Of a stretch of 64,000 bases of DNA, positions 33,096 through 47,500 are shown piece after piece. The notes under the pieces are model-generated. The model was not told the origin of the DNA and searched no databases. It saw only the letters and a program-made list of their open reading frames with translations. The translations under genes and the position numbers were made by a program. This DNA comes from Nymphaea colorata. Its lineage: Eukaryota; Streptophyta; Magnoliopsida; Nymphaeales; Nymphaeaceae. The first letter of the stretch is position 1. The number at the start of each line of letters is the position of its first letter. The stretch covers positions 7,968,334 to 8,032,333 of the forward strand of contig NC_045147.1 of assembly GCF_008831285.2 (NCBI RefSeq), read 5' to 3'.

Positions 33096-36000
33096 GTGGC
33101 GCCGGAGGCAGAACCAGAGGTGGTGGAGGTGATGATAGAGATGGAGGGAGGAGGAGAGGCGGTGACGCTGCTGCTGGTAAACTTGGCTGGGATAATGGAG
33201 AGAGCGGACGAGGCGCTGCTGCCCGGTGTCTACAGGGAGGTAGGGATGGCGCTGCACGCGTCGCCGACGGGGCTAGGTTCCCTTACCCTCTTCCGCTCCA
33301 TCGTCCAGTCTTCCTGCTTCCCCATAGCAGCCTACCTCGCCCTCCACCACAATCGCGCCCACGTCATCGCCCTCGGCGCTTTCCTCTGGGCTGCCGCCAC
33401 CTTCCTCGTAGGCATGTCTTCTACTTTCCTGCAGGTAACTCTCTGTCTCTTTCTGTTGCTTGAACAGAAGTCTTTTCGATGCTTCTTAGCAAGCGAACTC
33501 AACCCTAACTCTCTTTCGATGTTTCTTTGGTTTGTAGTGAATGTTAGTGCCTTGCATCATGATCGCGTAACTGTTAGTTGCCTTTTTAGGTGCTAAAATG
33601 AAGCAGATTATAGTTATGATCCGCCAGTCTGGTGCTTGAGTATCTTTAAAGACTATCAGATTCTGCTTGAATCACAGTGATTATGATACGCTTCTCCTTT
33701 TGCTGGCTGACTGAGGTGCTGGTTTATGGGGATGGGGACTCGTGAATTATATGAACTTTGACGGAACGATCTTTAGATCTGATTCAACTTTCCTTCTGTT
33801 AGGCTGCTATCGACTGAGAATTGCACTTGAATCTTTATGCCAGTCTTTCAGGATGTTTATTGCATTTATCATGAAAGTGTCAGAGAAATTTAGGAGGATC
33901 ATCTCACCAACCGCTGAAATATATCTACAGCTACGAATTTATCTAGTGAAGGATTTATTTTTATGCTTATATCCAAGAAAATGCAGGATACTAGATGTTG
34001 AATTACAGTACAACTGATGATTTGCTATGAACTGTCAAACTAAAGGATCTCCATATCTCAATTAATTCATGTCCAGCATCGTAACTGACTGTTTCATTGT
34101 TCAAGCTATTGCTTGATATTTGGATGGAGGGAAAGGGAGAGATGGAAAGGAAAGGAAAGGAAAGGAAATAGTGGGAAAGGGAATGAGAAAGGAAGAGAAT
34201 GGAAAGAAAAGGAAAGAAAGAGGTGATTATAAAGCTTGTTTGGATAGAAAGGAAAGGAAAAGATAGAATTTATAGTACTTTACAATAATACCCCTAACAT
34301 TACAATAATACCCCTAACATTTAAAATATTTAAAAATTTGAGAGGGGTATAGAGGGGAGAAAGAGGCAGGTGTTTCCTTTCCTTCTCAACCGTCCAATTT
34401 TGAAGGGAGTGGATTTACATTACATTTTCCTTTCCTTTCCCTCCATTTGCAACCAAACAAGCCTTTTAATTTTCTTTCCTTTCTCTCATTTCTAATTAAT
34501 CAACCAAACAAAGGATTGATTGTTGAATCCCTCCCATTTTCTCCCTTTCCCTCCATCCAAACAGGGCGTGAGATAGAAACTATCAAGCATTTGGTAGGCT
34601 GAAGTCTGAATGGTGATTTATAATTATTTGTTAACAGAATTGAGGTAACAACATCATGGGAACAGTTCTCAGTTTATGCTGAATTGCTTCACCACATGCA
34701 GTTACATTATGACATGTTTCCCTAGTGAACCGAAGTAAACCTGAAATGATCCTATAAAAAATCTGTTACAAAAGACTGCTTTTATTTTTCAGGTGATTCA
34801 TATTTCTGAGTGTCTTTGTAAACCATTCTAGAGGAGCTCTTTTTTCTGAAGAAACATATCTTTCCCAGTTCAGCATATGCAATTATTTTGCCACTTATCA
34901 TTTACTGGTAATCAAAATTGAAGGTTAATGGCAACGTTTTGTTTTTCATTTGATTTTAAAGCTGAACTGTTTACGTTGGTTTCTTCTCTATAAGTTTAGT
35001 AATCTTTGCATTTGCTTTCCCACTGAAAGGACTTTCCCACCCTTCCCCTCGACCTGTTCCTTTGGACTTTGATGCAGTCAGCAATTTATGTGTGTATTGA
35101 TGCAGATTTTTCGTGGTCGCAAGACTACACCATATAGAGCATCTTCTTTAATGGTACTCAAATTTTTGTCAAGATAATTAATGATAGAGATGGAAAGAAA
35201 GGGGAAGAAAAGAAACTATTATAAAAGCTGTTTGGATAGGAAGAAAAAAAAAAGAAAAGAAAAAGAATTGTCAAAATTTATGGTTGTTTAGCTACATAAA
35301 AGGAAGGAAACAAGATAATTTAAGTTGGCTTACATTTTACAATAATGCCTCTAACACCCTTGATTTTGATTGTATATACCTCTCTCTCTCTCTCTCCATA
35401 TATATATATATATATATAATTTGATGATACATCTCTTCCTTTCTACAATAGGTTGGCAAGCTTATACTAGATTTTATTGTACCTCTCTCTCTCTCTCTAC
35501 CCCCCCCCCCCCCCCCACCACCCAAAAAAAAAGGCAGTTTTCTTTATTAATTGTAGTAAACAAAGTTTTTTATTATATTTGAATGTTCATCAGCTGCCAC
35601 AATGGAAAAAATCTAGTTTTGCATTTTCATATAATATTATCCATATGATTAGGAACAAGAACAAGTATGATCTTATTTAACTAACAAAAATAAAGTTAAC
35701 ATTATTTCTAATTCTCGAATCAGAAGCAATTCCTTTACAACCAGCTAATATATAGTTAAACATCATGTCAAAAGAACATATTTCTTTAGGTCTAGCTAGT
35801 CTTTTCTATGTGTTCCATCAATTGCACATATATAATTTTGAATATCAATTTTAAGAGAAACATTTTATAAGTTTGCAAAATGTAAAATCTTGGTTGAATT
35901 TTTTATTACTTAAAAATAGAGATAAAATCTATTGCTGCATAAAATTTGATTTGACACAGTTGATCGATCAAGTTGTCAAATTAATTTTTCTTCTAGTGAA

Positions 36001-39000
36001 AATGCTGGTATTCTGTCTCCATTGAACATTAAAATCAAAATTGAATTGAATGATGTTTATATGTGTAAGATAACATCATGAGAATGAAAGCAACTTGCTT
36101 TATCCTTTGCAATGTGTTGTACAATGCAGTCTGCCATTACTTTGTAGTATATTACATAATTCTTTGAAATCTGTTGCCTTCATATGTTTTATATTGTGAT
36201 ACTTTATCTTGTTATTTACGTGATACATGTTTGCTCTCTAATCTTTTGCCTCTTGCCATGTGATAACTGAATCAATTAGTGTATATGCTTTTTCTACTGA
36301 TGTCTTCAATATATGAAATTATGCACAACATAATATAAAATTAAAACTGCAACATGTTCTTGTCTTCTCATCTCTTTCTTTAAATAATTGTTAAGATGTC
36401 TCCTGTTTTCTAAAACACTTAAAATAATTTATGCAATGATAACTACTATTGCAATGATACAAAGAAGACACGAGCATGTGACAAAGCTCCCAACATATAT
36501 CATCAACATAACGAATTCATAGCTGGGAATTGTTAGCCTCTGATTGGCCAACTTCCACAGCAGCCACACGCTGCAACATTCACACACACAGCCGTGGGAA
36601 GCCCAGCTTCTCTTCACGTCAAAGGTTATTCTTCATTAGGGTTTGATTAACACTTAAGAGGGCTTAAGTACATGACGTGTTGGGTTGGGTTGCACACTCT
36701 AACTAGATCCGACCCGGTACAAAGGAAATTACTAACTTAAAAGCATTCAGAAATAATAACAACATGAATTAAAGAGTTGCTGAATAAAATAACTTGCGCC
36801 TAACAATTGCCCCCCCTTCGAAAACACCTTGTCCTCAAGGTGTAAAATCTGGAAAGCGAGTAGTAACTTCTTTTGCCTTTTCCCATGTTGCTATGCCTTC
36901 CTCGGTATTGTTCCATTCGATTAACCATTCAATAGATTTGGTCCCCTCTTGGTTGATAGTGCGAGTGGCAAGTCGGCGGAAGGGCACAACCCTGGTTTGG
37001 TCTTCAGTAATGGGCTTTGAAATTATGTCTTCTGCAGCTGGTGGTTGGGAACACGGCTTAAGCTTGGAGACGTGAAAGATGGGATGTATTTTACTTCCAG
37101 CCGGTAGTAGCAACTCATATGCGAGAGGGCCAACACGCCTGTTGATGCGAAACGGGCCAACGTAACGGGGGCGAGCTTATTACCCTCGTGGCCGACGATG
37201 CACTGCTGCTTGGGTCGGACGGTGCAAATACACCCACTCGTCTACATTATACTGCTGTTCTCGGTGTCTGCGGTTGTATTGGATTACCATCCTGTTGCGC
37301 GCTGCAGCGAGATGTGCCTTGAGGTCTCCCAAAATGGCGTCCCTGCAGCGGAGTTGAGTGTCCGCTGACTCTTCTCTCGCCGTGTTTGGCTGATATCGAC
37401 GTATAGTGGGAGGAGGACGCCTATACACCGCCTCAAATGGTGTGACACCGGTAGAGGAGTGCCAACTTGTGTTGTATCAGCCTATGACAAATATTCTGCC
37501 CAAAGTCGTGGTTGTCCTGCAAAACAACGTAAGTAAGTTTCTAAGCATCTGTTTACTACCTCGGTTTGGCCATCGGTCTGCGGATGGTACGCTGTGCTCA
37601 ACTGCAACTTCGTGCCCTATAAGTGAAAATATTCCTTCCAGAAGGCACTAATGAAGATGGGATCTCTATCACTGGTTATCGACCTAGGCATTCCATGCAG
37701 CTTCCCAATATTATCTTGGAAAGCACGAGCTACCGTCTTTGCTGAATAGGGGAGCGACAATGGCACACAACGTGCATATTTTGAAAGGCAGTCCACCACA
37801 ACCAAAATAACAGACTTGCCCCTGGAGGAGGGTAGGCCTTCTATGAAATCCAGGGATATGTCTTCCCATATAAGCTCTGGCATGGGAAGGGGTTGAAGCA
37901 GCCCTGCTGGCTTCATGGTCTCGTATTTGTTCCGTGGCAGATGTCGTACCTCCTTACAAAATCGATGATGGCTCTTCATTCCTGGCCAATAAAATGTAGG
38001 TCGCAGCCGATGGTAAGTGCCCTCCACTCCTTCATGGCCAGCCGTTTGCTCATTGTGGTAATGATGTATGAGGGTTTGCGGCAGGGTGGACTCAGGTGGA
38101 ATGAAGATGCGTCCGCGATGATATAGGTATGGTGATTTCCACTCATACCCATGCACCTTAAGGGGATGCCGCTCCAACTCATCCCTGATTTTCTTTACCG
38201 AGGTGGCACTTTCATGTGCCTGTCGAATCTCATCCCACAAGCTCAGTCACCTGGGTGTGTTTCTTTTGAGACCGCACCCGCACCGACGCGTTGCGGGTGC
38301 GGGTGCGGGTGCGCTCCAGGTGCGCACCCAATCAGCACCCGCTGATGAGCTCGCACCCAAACCGCACCCGGGGGGGTCGGATCTAGTTCCGAGTCGAAAC
38401 CAAATCCAAACCAAGTTCATCTGCGTGTATGGTTTGGATCTGGATCTGATTTCAGGATGAAATCAAATTAAAAATCCACAAAATCAAATCTCCATTGGCC
38501 GTTACATTTAAGTTAATACATCTATAGATATATTATATGTTCTCTTTTCTCTTTCAAAAAAAACGATATAGGACTAAAGAATGGTGGCTTTCATAAAATG
38601 ATCTGTTTGCCTTTTTTTCAAACATTTCTTTTTTGATTTTTTACCACTATCATAAAATGTATAATTTTAATTGTGTTATTCAATTTCTACAAAAAATTAA
38701 TAATAATAATAATAATAATATTAATATTAATAAAATATCTTCACCGCACCGCCGCACCTAATTTTTTTGAGATGTGTCGCACCGGCACCCGCACCGGCAC
38801 CGGCACCCGCACCCCGCATTCAGGTGACATAGCCCACAAGTGAGTCTGGACTTGTGAGATTGAAAAGAAGCTACTAACCTGATGGTCGTGGGATCGGGAC
38901 AGGCCATCTGCTGCTGCATTTTCTTTCCCCTTGCGATAACAGATTTTGAAGTCAAAGCTCATCAATTTCAGCATCCACTTTTGCAATGATGAAGATAGGG

Positions 39001-39516
39001 TGGGTTGTTGCAGGCAATGTTTGAGGCTGCAATGATCGGTCAAGACAACAAATTGTTGCCCAGAAGATAGTGCTTCCATTTGAGGATGGCAAGGACTATG
39101 GCGATTGCTTCTCGTTCATAGGCTGATTTACTAGCAAATGCCGGGCCCACTGTGTTAAAATATAAATCCTTCACCAGCACGTTGAAGAGGAGTCTCTTAG
39201 GATTCCACCTCCTTGTAGAATGTGTTAAAATATTTAATGTCCTTGTAACATGTGAAGAGTCTCCTAGGATTCCATGTTATAGTTAATATCCTTGTTATAT
39301 GGGAAGTCTCCTAGGATTCTATGTTGTAGTTAATATCCTTGTAATATGTGAAGTCTCTTAGGTTTCTATGATGTAATTAATGTCCTTGGAGCTTGTGAAA
39401 TCTCCTAGGATTCTAGGATTGGAGACTCTTAGAATTCTGAAAATGAGATTATAAATAGAGGCCGTGCAAACCATTTTGGCTACGGCTTCTTCTCCTCAGT
39501 TTCTTCTTGTTTTCAT

Positions 39517-39568
<52 letters not shown>

Positions 39569-42500
39569 TGCGTGAGTGCTGTTTTCGGGTTACAGATATT
39601 GGTGCTACATTTCTATCATGGTATCAGAGCGCCAGGTTACGTTATCTCTACCAAACGAAATGCCCAAACAGGTCTGATCTGGTTAGAACTCTTTTCTCAT
39701 CTTGTCTCTATCCTGAATTTACTTTTCCCTTGCGCAATTCTTGTTCCTTTTTCTTCTTGCTTACCAAGGACACATCTTGTTATATCGTGTCTTCTTTCCC
39801 TCTCATCTTCTACCTATATACCATTCATTTCTGCTGTCATGGAAAACCTTTCACATTCTGGCATGTCCTCAAGTTTTCTTCCTCACCTTATTACCGAAAA
39901 ACTCAACCATGAGAATTATCTGATCTGGAAAAGGCAAATCATGCCTTTCATAAGAAGTCAAGGCCTCTTTGGACATCTCGATGGTTCAACAAAGGCTCCA
40001 CCAATATCCGTCTTACAGGAAATAAAAAATGAGGCAGGAGAAGTTATTGCTGTTCATGAAGACAACAATCCTGAACATGCTATGTGGATGAGACGTGATC
40101 AAAGTCTGGTTGCGTATATTTTGTCCACTTTATCTCAACAAGTGTTACTTTCAGTTTCTGATGATTGTACTGCAGAAGAATTATGGGAAACCTTTGCTGA
40201 TACCTTTTCCCAAATATCAGAAGCTCGAATTATGTACTTAAAGAAAGAATTTCAGAATTTGAGCAAAGGTTCAACGTCTATCATGGATTATTTGGGGCGT
40301 ATTAAGGCCGTCGCAGACCAACTTGCTGCCTCAGGGAATAACATTTCTGATAAGGAAAAGGTGCAGCAAACCTTGAATGGACTTGGGCATGATTATCATG
40401 CTTTTATTACAGCTCTTGAGGTCCTTCCTGTTCTGCCTTCCTTCAACGAACTACAAGGTAAACTTCTCCAACATGAAATGAATATGAAAAGAGTCATTGA
40501 AAGGACTGATCAAGAGAACTCCCAAAATGTGTTGGCTATGAATGTAAAGTTTGGTAAGAGCCATGGGAACTCCAACCATGGTGGTCGTGGCATTCTACCA
40601 ACACCACATAACCAAGGTATGTCTCCTTTGGATACTTCAAGAAAAATACCAATTTGTTTTCAGTGCAACAAGAAAGGACACATGAAGGCACAATGTTGGT
40701 TTAATCCTCAAAATAAAAACAAAGGGGTAAGACATGATTATAAACAAGGAGGACAAAGTTCTAAATCCACCGCTGAAGATATGCAACAGCTATTGATGGC
40801 CGCATTCTCAAAGATGACTATAAAGCAAAATGAACAGGGAGAATGGTTCTTGGATTCAGGTGCAGCTACCCATGTGACAGGAAATGCAGGTAAATTGACT
40901 AACTTATCCCCTCATTACGGTAGAAGTTGCATTATAACAGGTGATGGAAAATCTCATCCTATTACACATATTGGAAATGCACATATTCCATTGTCATCCT
41001 CGTCTCTATCACTGTCTAATGTTGTTCTTGCTCCCAATATAAAAAAGAACATCATATCCATTTCTAAACTCATTGATGATACAAGCTCTTCTGTTGAATT
41101 CACACCTTCTTCTGTCTATGTCAAGGACCTCCAAACGAAGAAAATGTTCGCTAGAGGGGAGCGTCAAGGGAATATGTACGTCCTCAAGGAATGTCTACCC
41201 AAGGATTCATCCACTTTTGATATAGGATTGAAGACATTTTCTCTTTCTCATAATGCGTCATCAGTGCCAAGTTCTTGCCATTTTCAATCAAAAGTAAGGG
41301 GCCCTAACCAATTTTTGGAGTCTGATTTGTGGCATAGTCGGCTAGGACATTGTGGTCGACATTTCATTGAAAAACTTGTCACAGATAGTCTCATTCCAAG
41401 ATCAAGTTTACCTCTTACTTCAAGTGTCAAAAAATGTTCAAGTTGTGGACTTTGTAAGAGTCATGTTTTACCTTTCCATAATATAAATCAAAGGGCTTCC
41501 AAACCTTTTGAAACTATTTTTTCTGATGTATGGGGGCCAGCCCCTATTGATTCCATGTCTGGGTCAAGATATTATGTCTTATTCATTGACTCTTACTCAC
41601 GTTTCACCTGGATTTACTTCATGAAACACAAATCAGAAGTACCTCACATATTTCGAAACTTCTATGCCATGATTCAAACTAAATTTTCATCCAATGTGGT
41701 GCATTTTCAATGTGATGGAGGGGGAGAATATTCCTCGCTTGATTTTATTGAATTTCTACGTGAAAAAGGGATAACTAGACAAATTTCCTGCCCTTACACA
41801 CCACAACAAAATGGTGTAGTTGAGCGGAAACATCGACATATAGTTGAAAGCGCCATGAGCATGATGCATGATACTAATGTGCCCATTTCCTTGTGGACTG
41901 AAGCCTTCCATACTGCTGTATACATAATAAATTGTTTGCCTATGACACTCTTGATGTCTAAATCGCCATATTTTACACTCTTAGGCAAACAACCTGATTA
42001 CAAGAACTTGAAGGTTTTTGGTTGTGTATGCTATGTTCACGTTGATGCTGCCTTGAGGAACAAGTTTCAAGACAAAGCTATTCAATGTAGATTCATTGGA
42101 TATGCTGATGAATATAAAGGTTTTCGATGCTATGATCCAACAACTAAACGTATCAAAACTTCAAGAAATGTCATTTTTGATGAACATAGTTTTGATAATA
42201 CAAATGAAATGCCTATGACCATTGAATCTTATGATCCCTGGACCAGTACACAGTTATTCAATGCAGATCCTGTTATAGAAAATGATGTGCCTCAAAGTGA
42301 AGATTCAGAGAGAGCAATACAACCGTCGGATATGGCTCAAAGTGAAAATCAAGAAGATCCAACACAGTCATCAAGTCATCACGAAAACAATAATGAACAG
42401 AGCAACGATGCACATCGGTATTCGGGTCTTATCTACAGTCGACGACTAAGGGACAGAGATGCTCACAGTGAAGAAGACAACATGCCCCACCTTAGAAGAT

Positions 42501-44517
42501 CCCAACGCATTCGTCATCCCATTCACAGGTGGGTTAGCTATGATTCTTTATCACTTGATTTTCAGTTATTCATGGCAAAAGTTGGTAAGGAGGAAGAACC
42601 TACTTCATTTGATCAAGCATCAAAATCACATCATTGGAGAAAGGCTATGAAAGAAGAAATGGATGCCTTGCATGAATGTGGAACATGGGAGATCGTTCCG
42701 AGGCCACACGAAAAGAACGTAGTGGGCTCCAAATGGGTATACAAAATTAAATACAAACCTGACGGCAGCATAGAAAGACACAAAGCAAGGTTAGTAGCAA
42801 AAGGGTTTACACAACAATATGGAGAAGATTATGATGAGACATTCAGCCCTGTGATCAAAATGGGAACAATTCGCGTGATTATATCATTGGCAGTTGAATA
42901 TGGATGGAGACTACATCAAATGGACGTGAAGAATGCTTTTCTTCATGGTGATTTAAGGGAGGAAGTATATATGGAACAACCTCCAGGATACACGAAAGGA
43001 GACTCTCATGCATGGGTTTGCAAACTAAGAAAATCTATTTATGGACTTAAACAGGCCTCACGTTCGTGGTTTGACAGTTTCTCTTGCAAGATTCAAGAAT
43101 GTGGTTTTCGGAGATGTCCTCTAGATCACTCTCTTTTCATTTATCGAAAGGAAAACATATTTACTTTACTTCTTATATATGTTGATGATATTGTTATCAC
43201 AGGCAATTCAGAAAAACACATAGAAGAAGCTAAAGTTTTGATGATGCAAAACTTCAAAATGAAAGAGCTTGGTGATTTACGATTCTTTCTTGGAGTGGAG
43301 ATTGATAGGCACAATAATCGCCTCACATTGACACAACAGAAATACACGTTGGATTTGTTGAAAAAGTCAGGTATGTCTGATTGTAAGCCTGTTGGAACTC
43401 CTAGTGTTCTAAATCAAAGACTAAGTGCTCAAGATGGGGAGTTACATGAAGATCCTACGCAATATCGAAGTATTGTTGGAGCACTTCAATATCTTACATT
43501 TACTAGACCAGATATTATATATGCTGTGAATCAAGTATCCCAATTTATGCATGCACCTAGAGATACTCACATGGATGCTGTCAAAAGAATATTAAGATAT
43601 CTTAAAGGGACAGCAGGAGATGGCTTAGTTTATGGTAAGAGTGAAAATATAACTACTGGACATCAACTTATGACATTCACAGATGCAGATTGGGCTGGAG
43701 ATCCCGATCAAAGAAAGTCCATTTCTGGTTTTTGTATTTTCATTGGACGTAATCTTGTGTCTTGGAGTTGTCGAAAGCAAAAGGCAGTAGCAAGATCCAG
43801 CACTGAAGCTGAATACAGATGCATGGCTGCAGGTACTGCTGAAGTTACATGGGTTAGACATTTGTTAGAAAACATTGGAGAAAAGATTAAAACATCAATG
43901 TTAATGTGCGATAATCAAAGCGCTATTAACATTGCCTTTAATCCCGTACAACATGGTCGAACAAAGCACATTGAGATTGATCAACACTTTGTTAGACAAA
44001 AGGTGGAAGACAAGGAAATTCAGCCTATTTATGTTCGTACAGATGAACAAGTTGCAGACTTATTTACAAAAGGTTTAACAAAGGAACGATTCTGGTTTCT
44101 AAAAGGCAAGTTGTACATGGTGCAAAACCATGCACAACTTGAGGGAGGGTGTTAAAATATAAATCCTTCACCAGCACGTTGAAGAGGAGTCTCTTAGGAT
44201 TCCACCTCCTTGTAGAATGTGTTAAAATATTTAATGTCCTTGTAACATGTGAAGAGTTTCCTAGGATTCCATGTTATAGTTAATATCCTTGTTATATGGG
44301 AAGTCTCCTAGGATTCTATGTTGTAGTTAATATCCTTGTAATATGTGAAGTCTCTTAGGTTTCTATGATGTAATTAATGTCCTTGGAGCTTGTGAAATCT
44401 CCTAGGATTCTAGGATTGGAGACTCTTAGAATTCTGAAAATGAGATTATAAATAGAGGCCGTGCAAACCATTTTGGCTACGGCTTCTTCTCCTCAGTTTC
44501 TTCTTGTTTTCATTCTT

Positions 44518-44559
<42 letters not shown>

Positions 44560-47500
44560 CCTGCGTGAGTGCTGTTTTCGGGTTACAGATATTGGTGCTA
44601 CATTTCTATCACACTGCTCGGTTGAAATAAGCAATTGTGTGTTGCTCTTGGCTCAGTACAGCTCTCACCCCCAAATCGGATGCATCTGACTCCACGATAA
44701 ATGGAAGTTGAAAATTAGGCATTTGTAAAACCGGGGCTGTAGTCACTGCCTCCTTGAGCCGTTGAAAGGCTTGTTCGGCTTGACTACTCCACTTGTAACA
44801 ACCTTTCTTAGTTAGGGCTGTGAGAGGGGCGGCAACCAGACCGTAATTCCGAACAAATTTACGGTAGTAACCAGTGAGCCTGAGGAATGCACACAACTCC
44901 CGTACGTTTCTAGGTGTACTCCACCCTTTCACGGCATGGACTTTTTCTTGTTCCATGCTCACCTTCCCGTGACTTATCACATGCCCTAAATAAGAGATCT
45001 TGGAAGTACCAAAAACACATTTTGAGAGTTTGGCATGTAACTTGTCGCTGTAAAGCCACTAAAACAATCCGTAAATGGTGGAGGTGTTCTTGTTCCCCTT
45101 TGCTGTAAATCATAATATTGTCAAAGAACACCAATACGAACCGTCGTAAGAATGGGCGAAACACATCGTTCATCAGCGACTGAAAAGTGGAAGGTGCGTT
45201 TGTTAGTCTGAAAGGCATGACGACGAATTCGTAGTGTTCATCGTGCGTGTGGAAGGCTGTCTTAGGAACGTCATCTTTCACCACACGGATCTGATGATAC
45301 CCTGAGCGGAGGTCCAGTTTGGAGAAGACGCGTGCGTCATAAAGCTCATCTAACAAGTCTTCCACAATGGGGATGGGGTACCTGTCTTTGATAGTGATGG
45401 CATTCAAGGCACGATAATCCACGCAGAAACGCTAGCTGCCATCTTTCTTTCTGACCAACAAGGCGGGTGAAGCAAAGGGGCTGCGACTTGGCTGAATTAC
45501 CCCATTGCCAGCATTTCCTGCACAAGTTCTTCGAGGGTTTCTCGCTGGACTCGGCTGTAGCGGTATGGCCTAAATTTAACACGTTCGGCCCCCGGTTGCA
45601 ACTCAATACGATGTTCTGCCATCTTAGGCATGCTAAAAACTACCTCAAACTCTTGTAGTATTTCCTGCAATGTTCTTTTGAACTCATCAAAGCCGAATCA
45701 AATTTCTTTTTCTTCCGTATGCGTCTGCATTTGAGTGGTCAGCAGAAGAAAAGAAGCGGACAACCCTTTCATCATGCGGGCACCCGGTGCTTCTGAACAA
45801 GATCGCCTGGGGCTCGCTTCCAATGTGAACCTTTCATTCGCCGGTCCCCTAAACTACATTTTCATGCCCACAAAATCCCAAATCACTTCTCCTAATTCGC
45901 GCAACCACTGGATGCCTAATACCAGATCGACTCCCGTCATGGCTAAAATATATAACTGTACAGGAAAGTGGAAGCCTTGGATCTCAAGTTTTTCCATCTG
46001 ACACTTACCCCTGCACCGTAGGGTGCTCCCATCTCCTACCACCACATCAAAGGCGGGGTTGAACCTCCATGTGGCAGCCCAGGGCCCGGGCAGATTTCTC
46101 ACAAATGAAATTGTGAGTTGAGCCCCTATCAATCAGCACGCTGACGGGTCGGCCTCGCAACTTTCCTTCCACATGCATGAGGTGCGGAACCTCATCTCCA
46201 GCCAACGCATGTAGTGAGATTTCGGGAACCGTTTGATTTTCCATAGGCAAGGCTGGAGTATCATCGGCCTCTAGTGGTTCGTCGTTCTCCTCGACTAGGT
46301 ACATGTGAAGGCGTTTACAGTTATGCCCTGGAACGTACGGCTGATCGCAGTGAAAACATTGGTTCAGCCGTCTCTTCTCCTTGATCTGCTCGGGCGTCAA
46401 ATGTCTCACCACTTGGCGCGGCGCGTTTCCCTTTTGATTTCTTCCCAGGGCAGGTGTAAAAACGTCAGATTTGGACTTCTCCTCGTGGGTTGGTCCTCGC
46501 ATCTAGCCACGTCTTATGGAAGGTCTCGCGCGGGCTGGTTTTCACGTCCTACCACGTCCTGCTAAAAGTGCCCCGAGTGAACATGTGTAGCCGTTCGTTT
46601 TTCTCTTCCACCGTGCGGGCTAATTCGAAGCAATCCCTTAATGTTCGTGGCTTCATCGCTTGAACTTCGGTGTGTATTTCATCCTTCAAACCTGCTAGGA
46701 ACGCGCCAATGAGGGCTGGAAGGGGCCATCCACGCACCATGTTCATCAATTCCTCAAAATATTCCTGGTACTACAACACCGTACCCGATTGTTTAATGCT
46801 CGACAACTCTACATTGTAGTCGAGATATGCCGACGGCCCAAAGCGTGCCGTGAGTTCTTGCACCAATGTCGTCCAGTCCGGTCTCCCTTGCTGCGACACC
46901 AATGAACGGAACCAACGCACCACCGCCCCTTCGAAGTAAACCGTCGCGTGACACACTCTTTCATCACCCACAATTCCTTGGCAATCGAAATATTGTTCGG
47001 CGCGAAACACCCAACTGATCGGGTCATCTCCAGAGAATCGTGGAAAATCCATCTTTGTTGGGCGCCAGGTTGCGCCACCGTTCCTTGGCGAACCCTGTTC
47101 TCTATGCTCGTCCAATTGGGTCTGATCTGAATCAAGCGATTGCTGGCGGGAACCTTGTCGCAGGCTTTCCCGCAAGAGTGCGGACATCGCCTGTTGTTCC
47201 ACCAACATGGCCTCCAATCGTGCATCCACTGTGTTCATGCATTGATCCATCCCATGCATCCACCCTTCCAGACCGCCGATCGCCGCTTCCACTTGATTTC
47301 GGTGTTGCTCTACCGCTGCAATGGCGTCACGCACAACGACTCTCTCCGTCATGATCGCTGAAGCTCTGATACCTTGTTAGCCTCTGATTGGCCAACTTCC
47401 ACAGCAGCCACACGCTGCAGCACTCACACACACAGTCGTAGGAAGCCCAGCTTCTCTTCACGTCAAAGGTTATTCTTCATTAAGGTTTGATTAACACTTA

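Larger units (their letters stand above)
39153..44611 (+). mobile_element. full-length, intact Ty1/copia retrotransposon
   Basis: LTRs TGTTAAAATATAAATCC...ATTTCTATCA lie at 39153-39618 and 44150-44611 and are flanked by a perfect 5-bp duplication, CACTG (39148-39152 and 44612-44616). A perfect initiator-Met primer site, TGGTATCAGAGC, begins at 39619 and a purine tract, GAGGGAGGG, ends at 44149. The LTRs differ by one substitution (GAGTCTCC against GAGTTTCC) plus CT-repeat length. With one open gag-pol frame this is the youngest element in the window. It lies sense to the MFS gene and antisense to the chromovirus. Confidence 0.96.
36806..47352 (-). pseudogene. chromovirus gag-pol polyprotein, interrupted and mutated
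   Basis: Minus strand, in order: gag (47352-46549, with stops at about 46771 and 46549), zinc knuckle [14 protein letters not shown] and aspartic protease (46502-45854), where the active site reads DRGST instead of the usual DSGST. Reverse transcriptase (45422-44910) follows, with [11 protein letters not shown] and FFDN in place of the catalytic FFDD. RNase H (44980-44620, continuing at about 39130-38845 beyond the copia insertion) comes next, then integrase (38240-37617) beyond the MITE, and a C-terminal chromodomain (37113-36835, EWLIEWNN…ATWE). Frameshifts, two insertions and two altered catalytic residues make it inactive. Intact, it would have coded for all proteins of the element. Confidence 0.88.

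Noticed and set aside
39464-39838. 125-codon N-terminal extension of the copia frame
   Set aside because: It lies in the LTR leader, runs through a (CT)n tract and the primer binding site, and has no protein texture; the ATG at 39839 begins the gag-like sequence.
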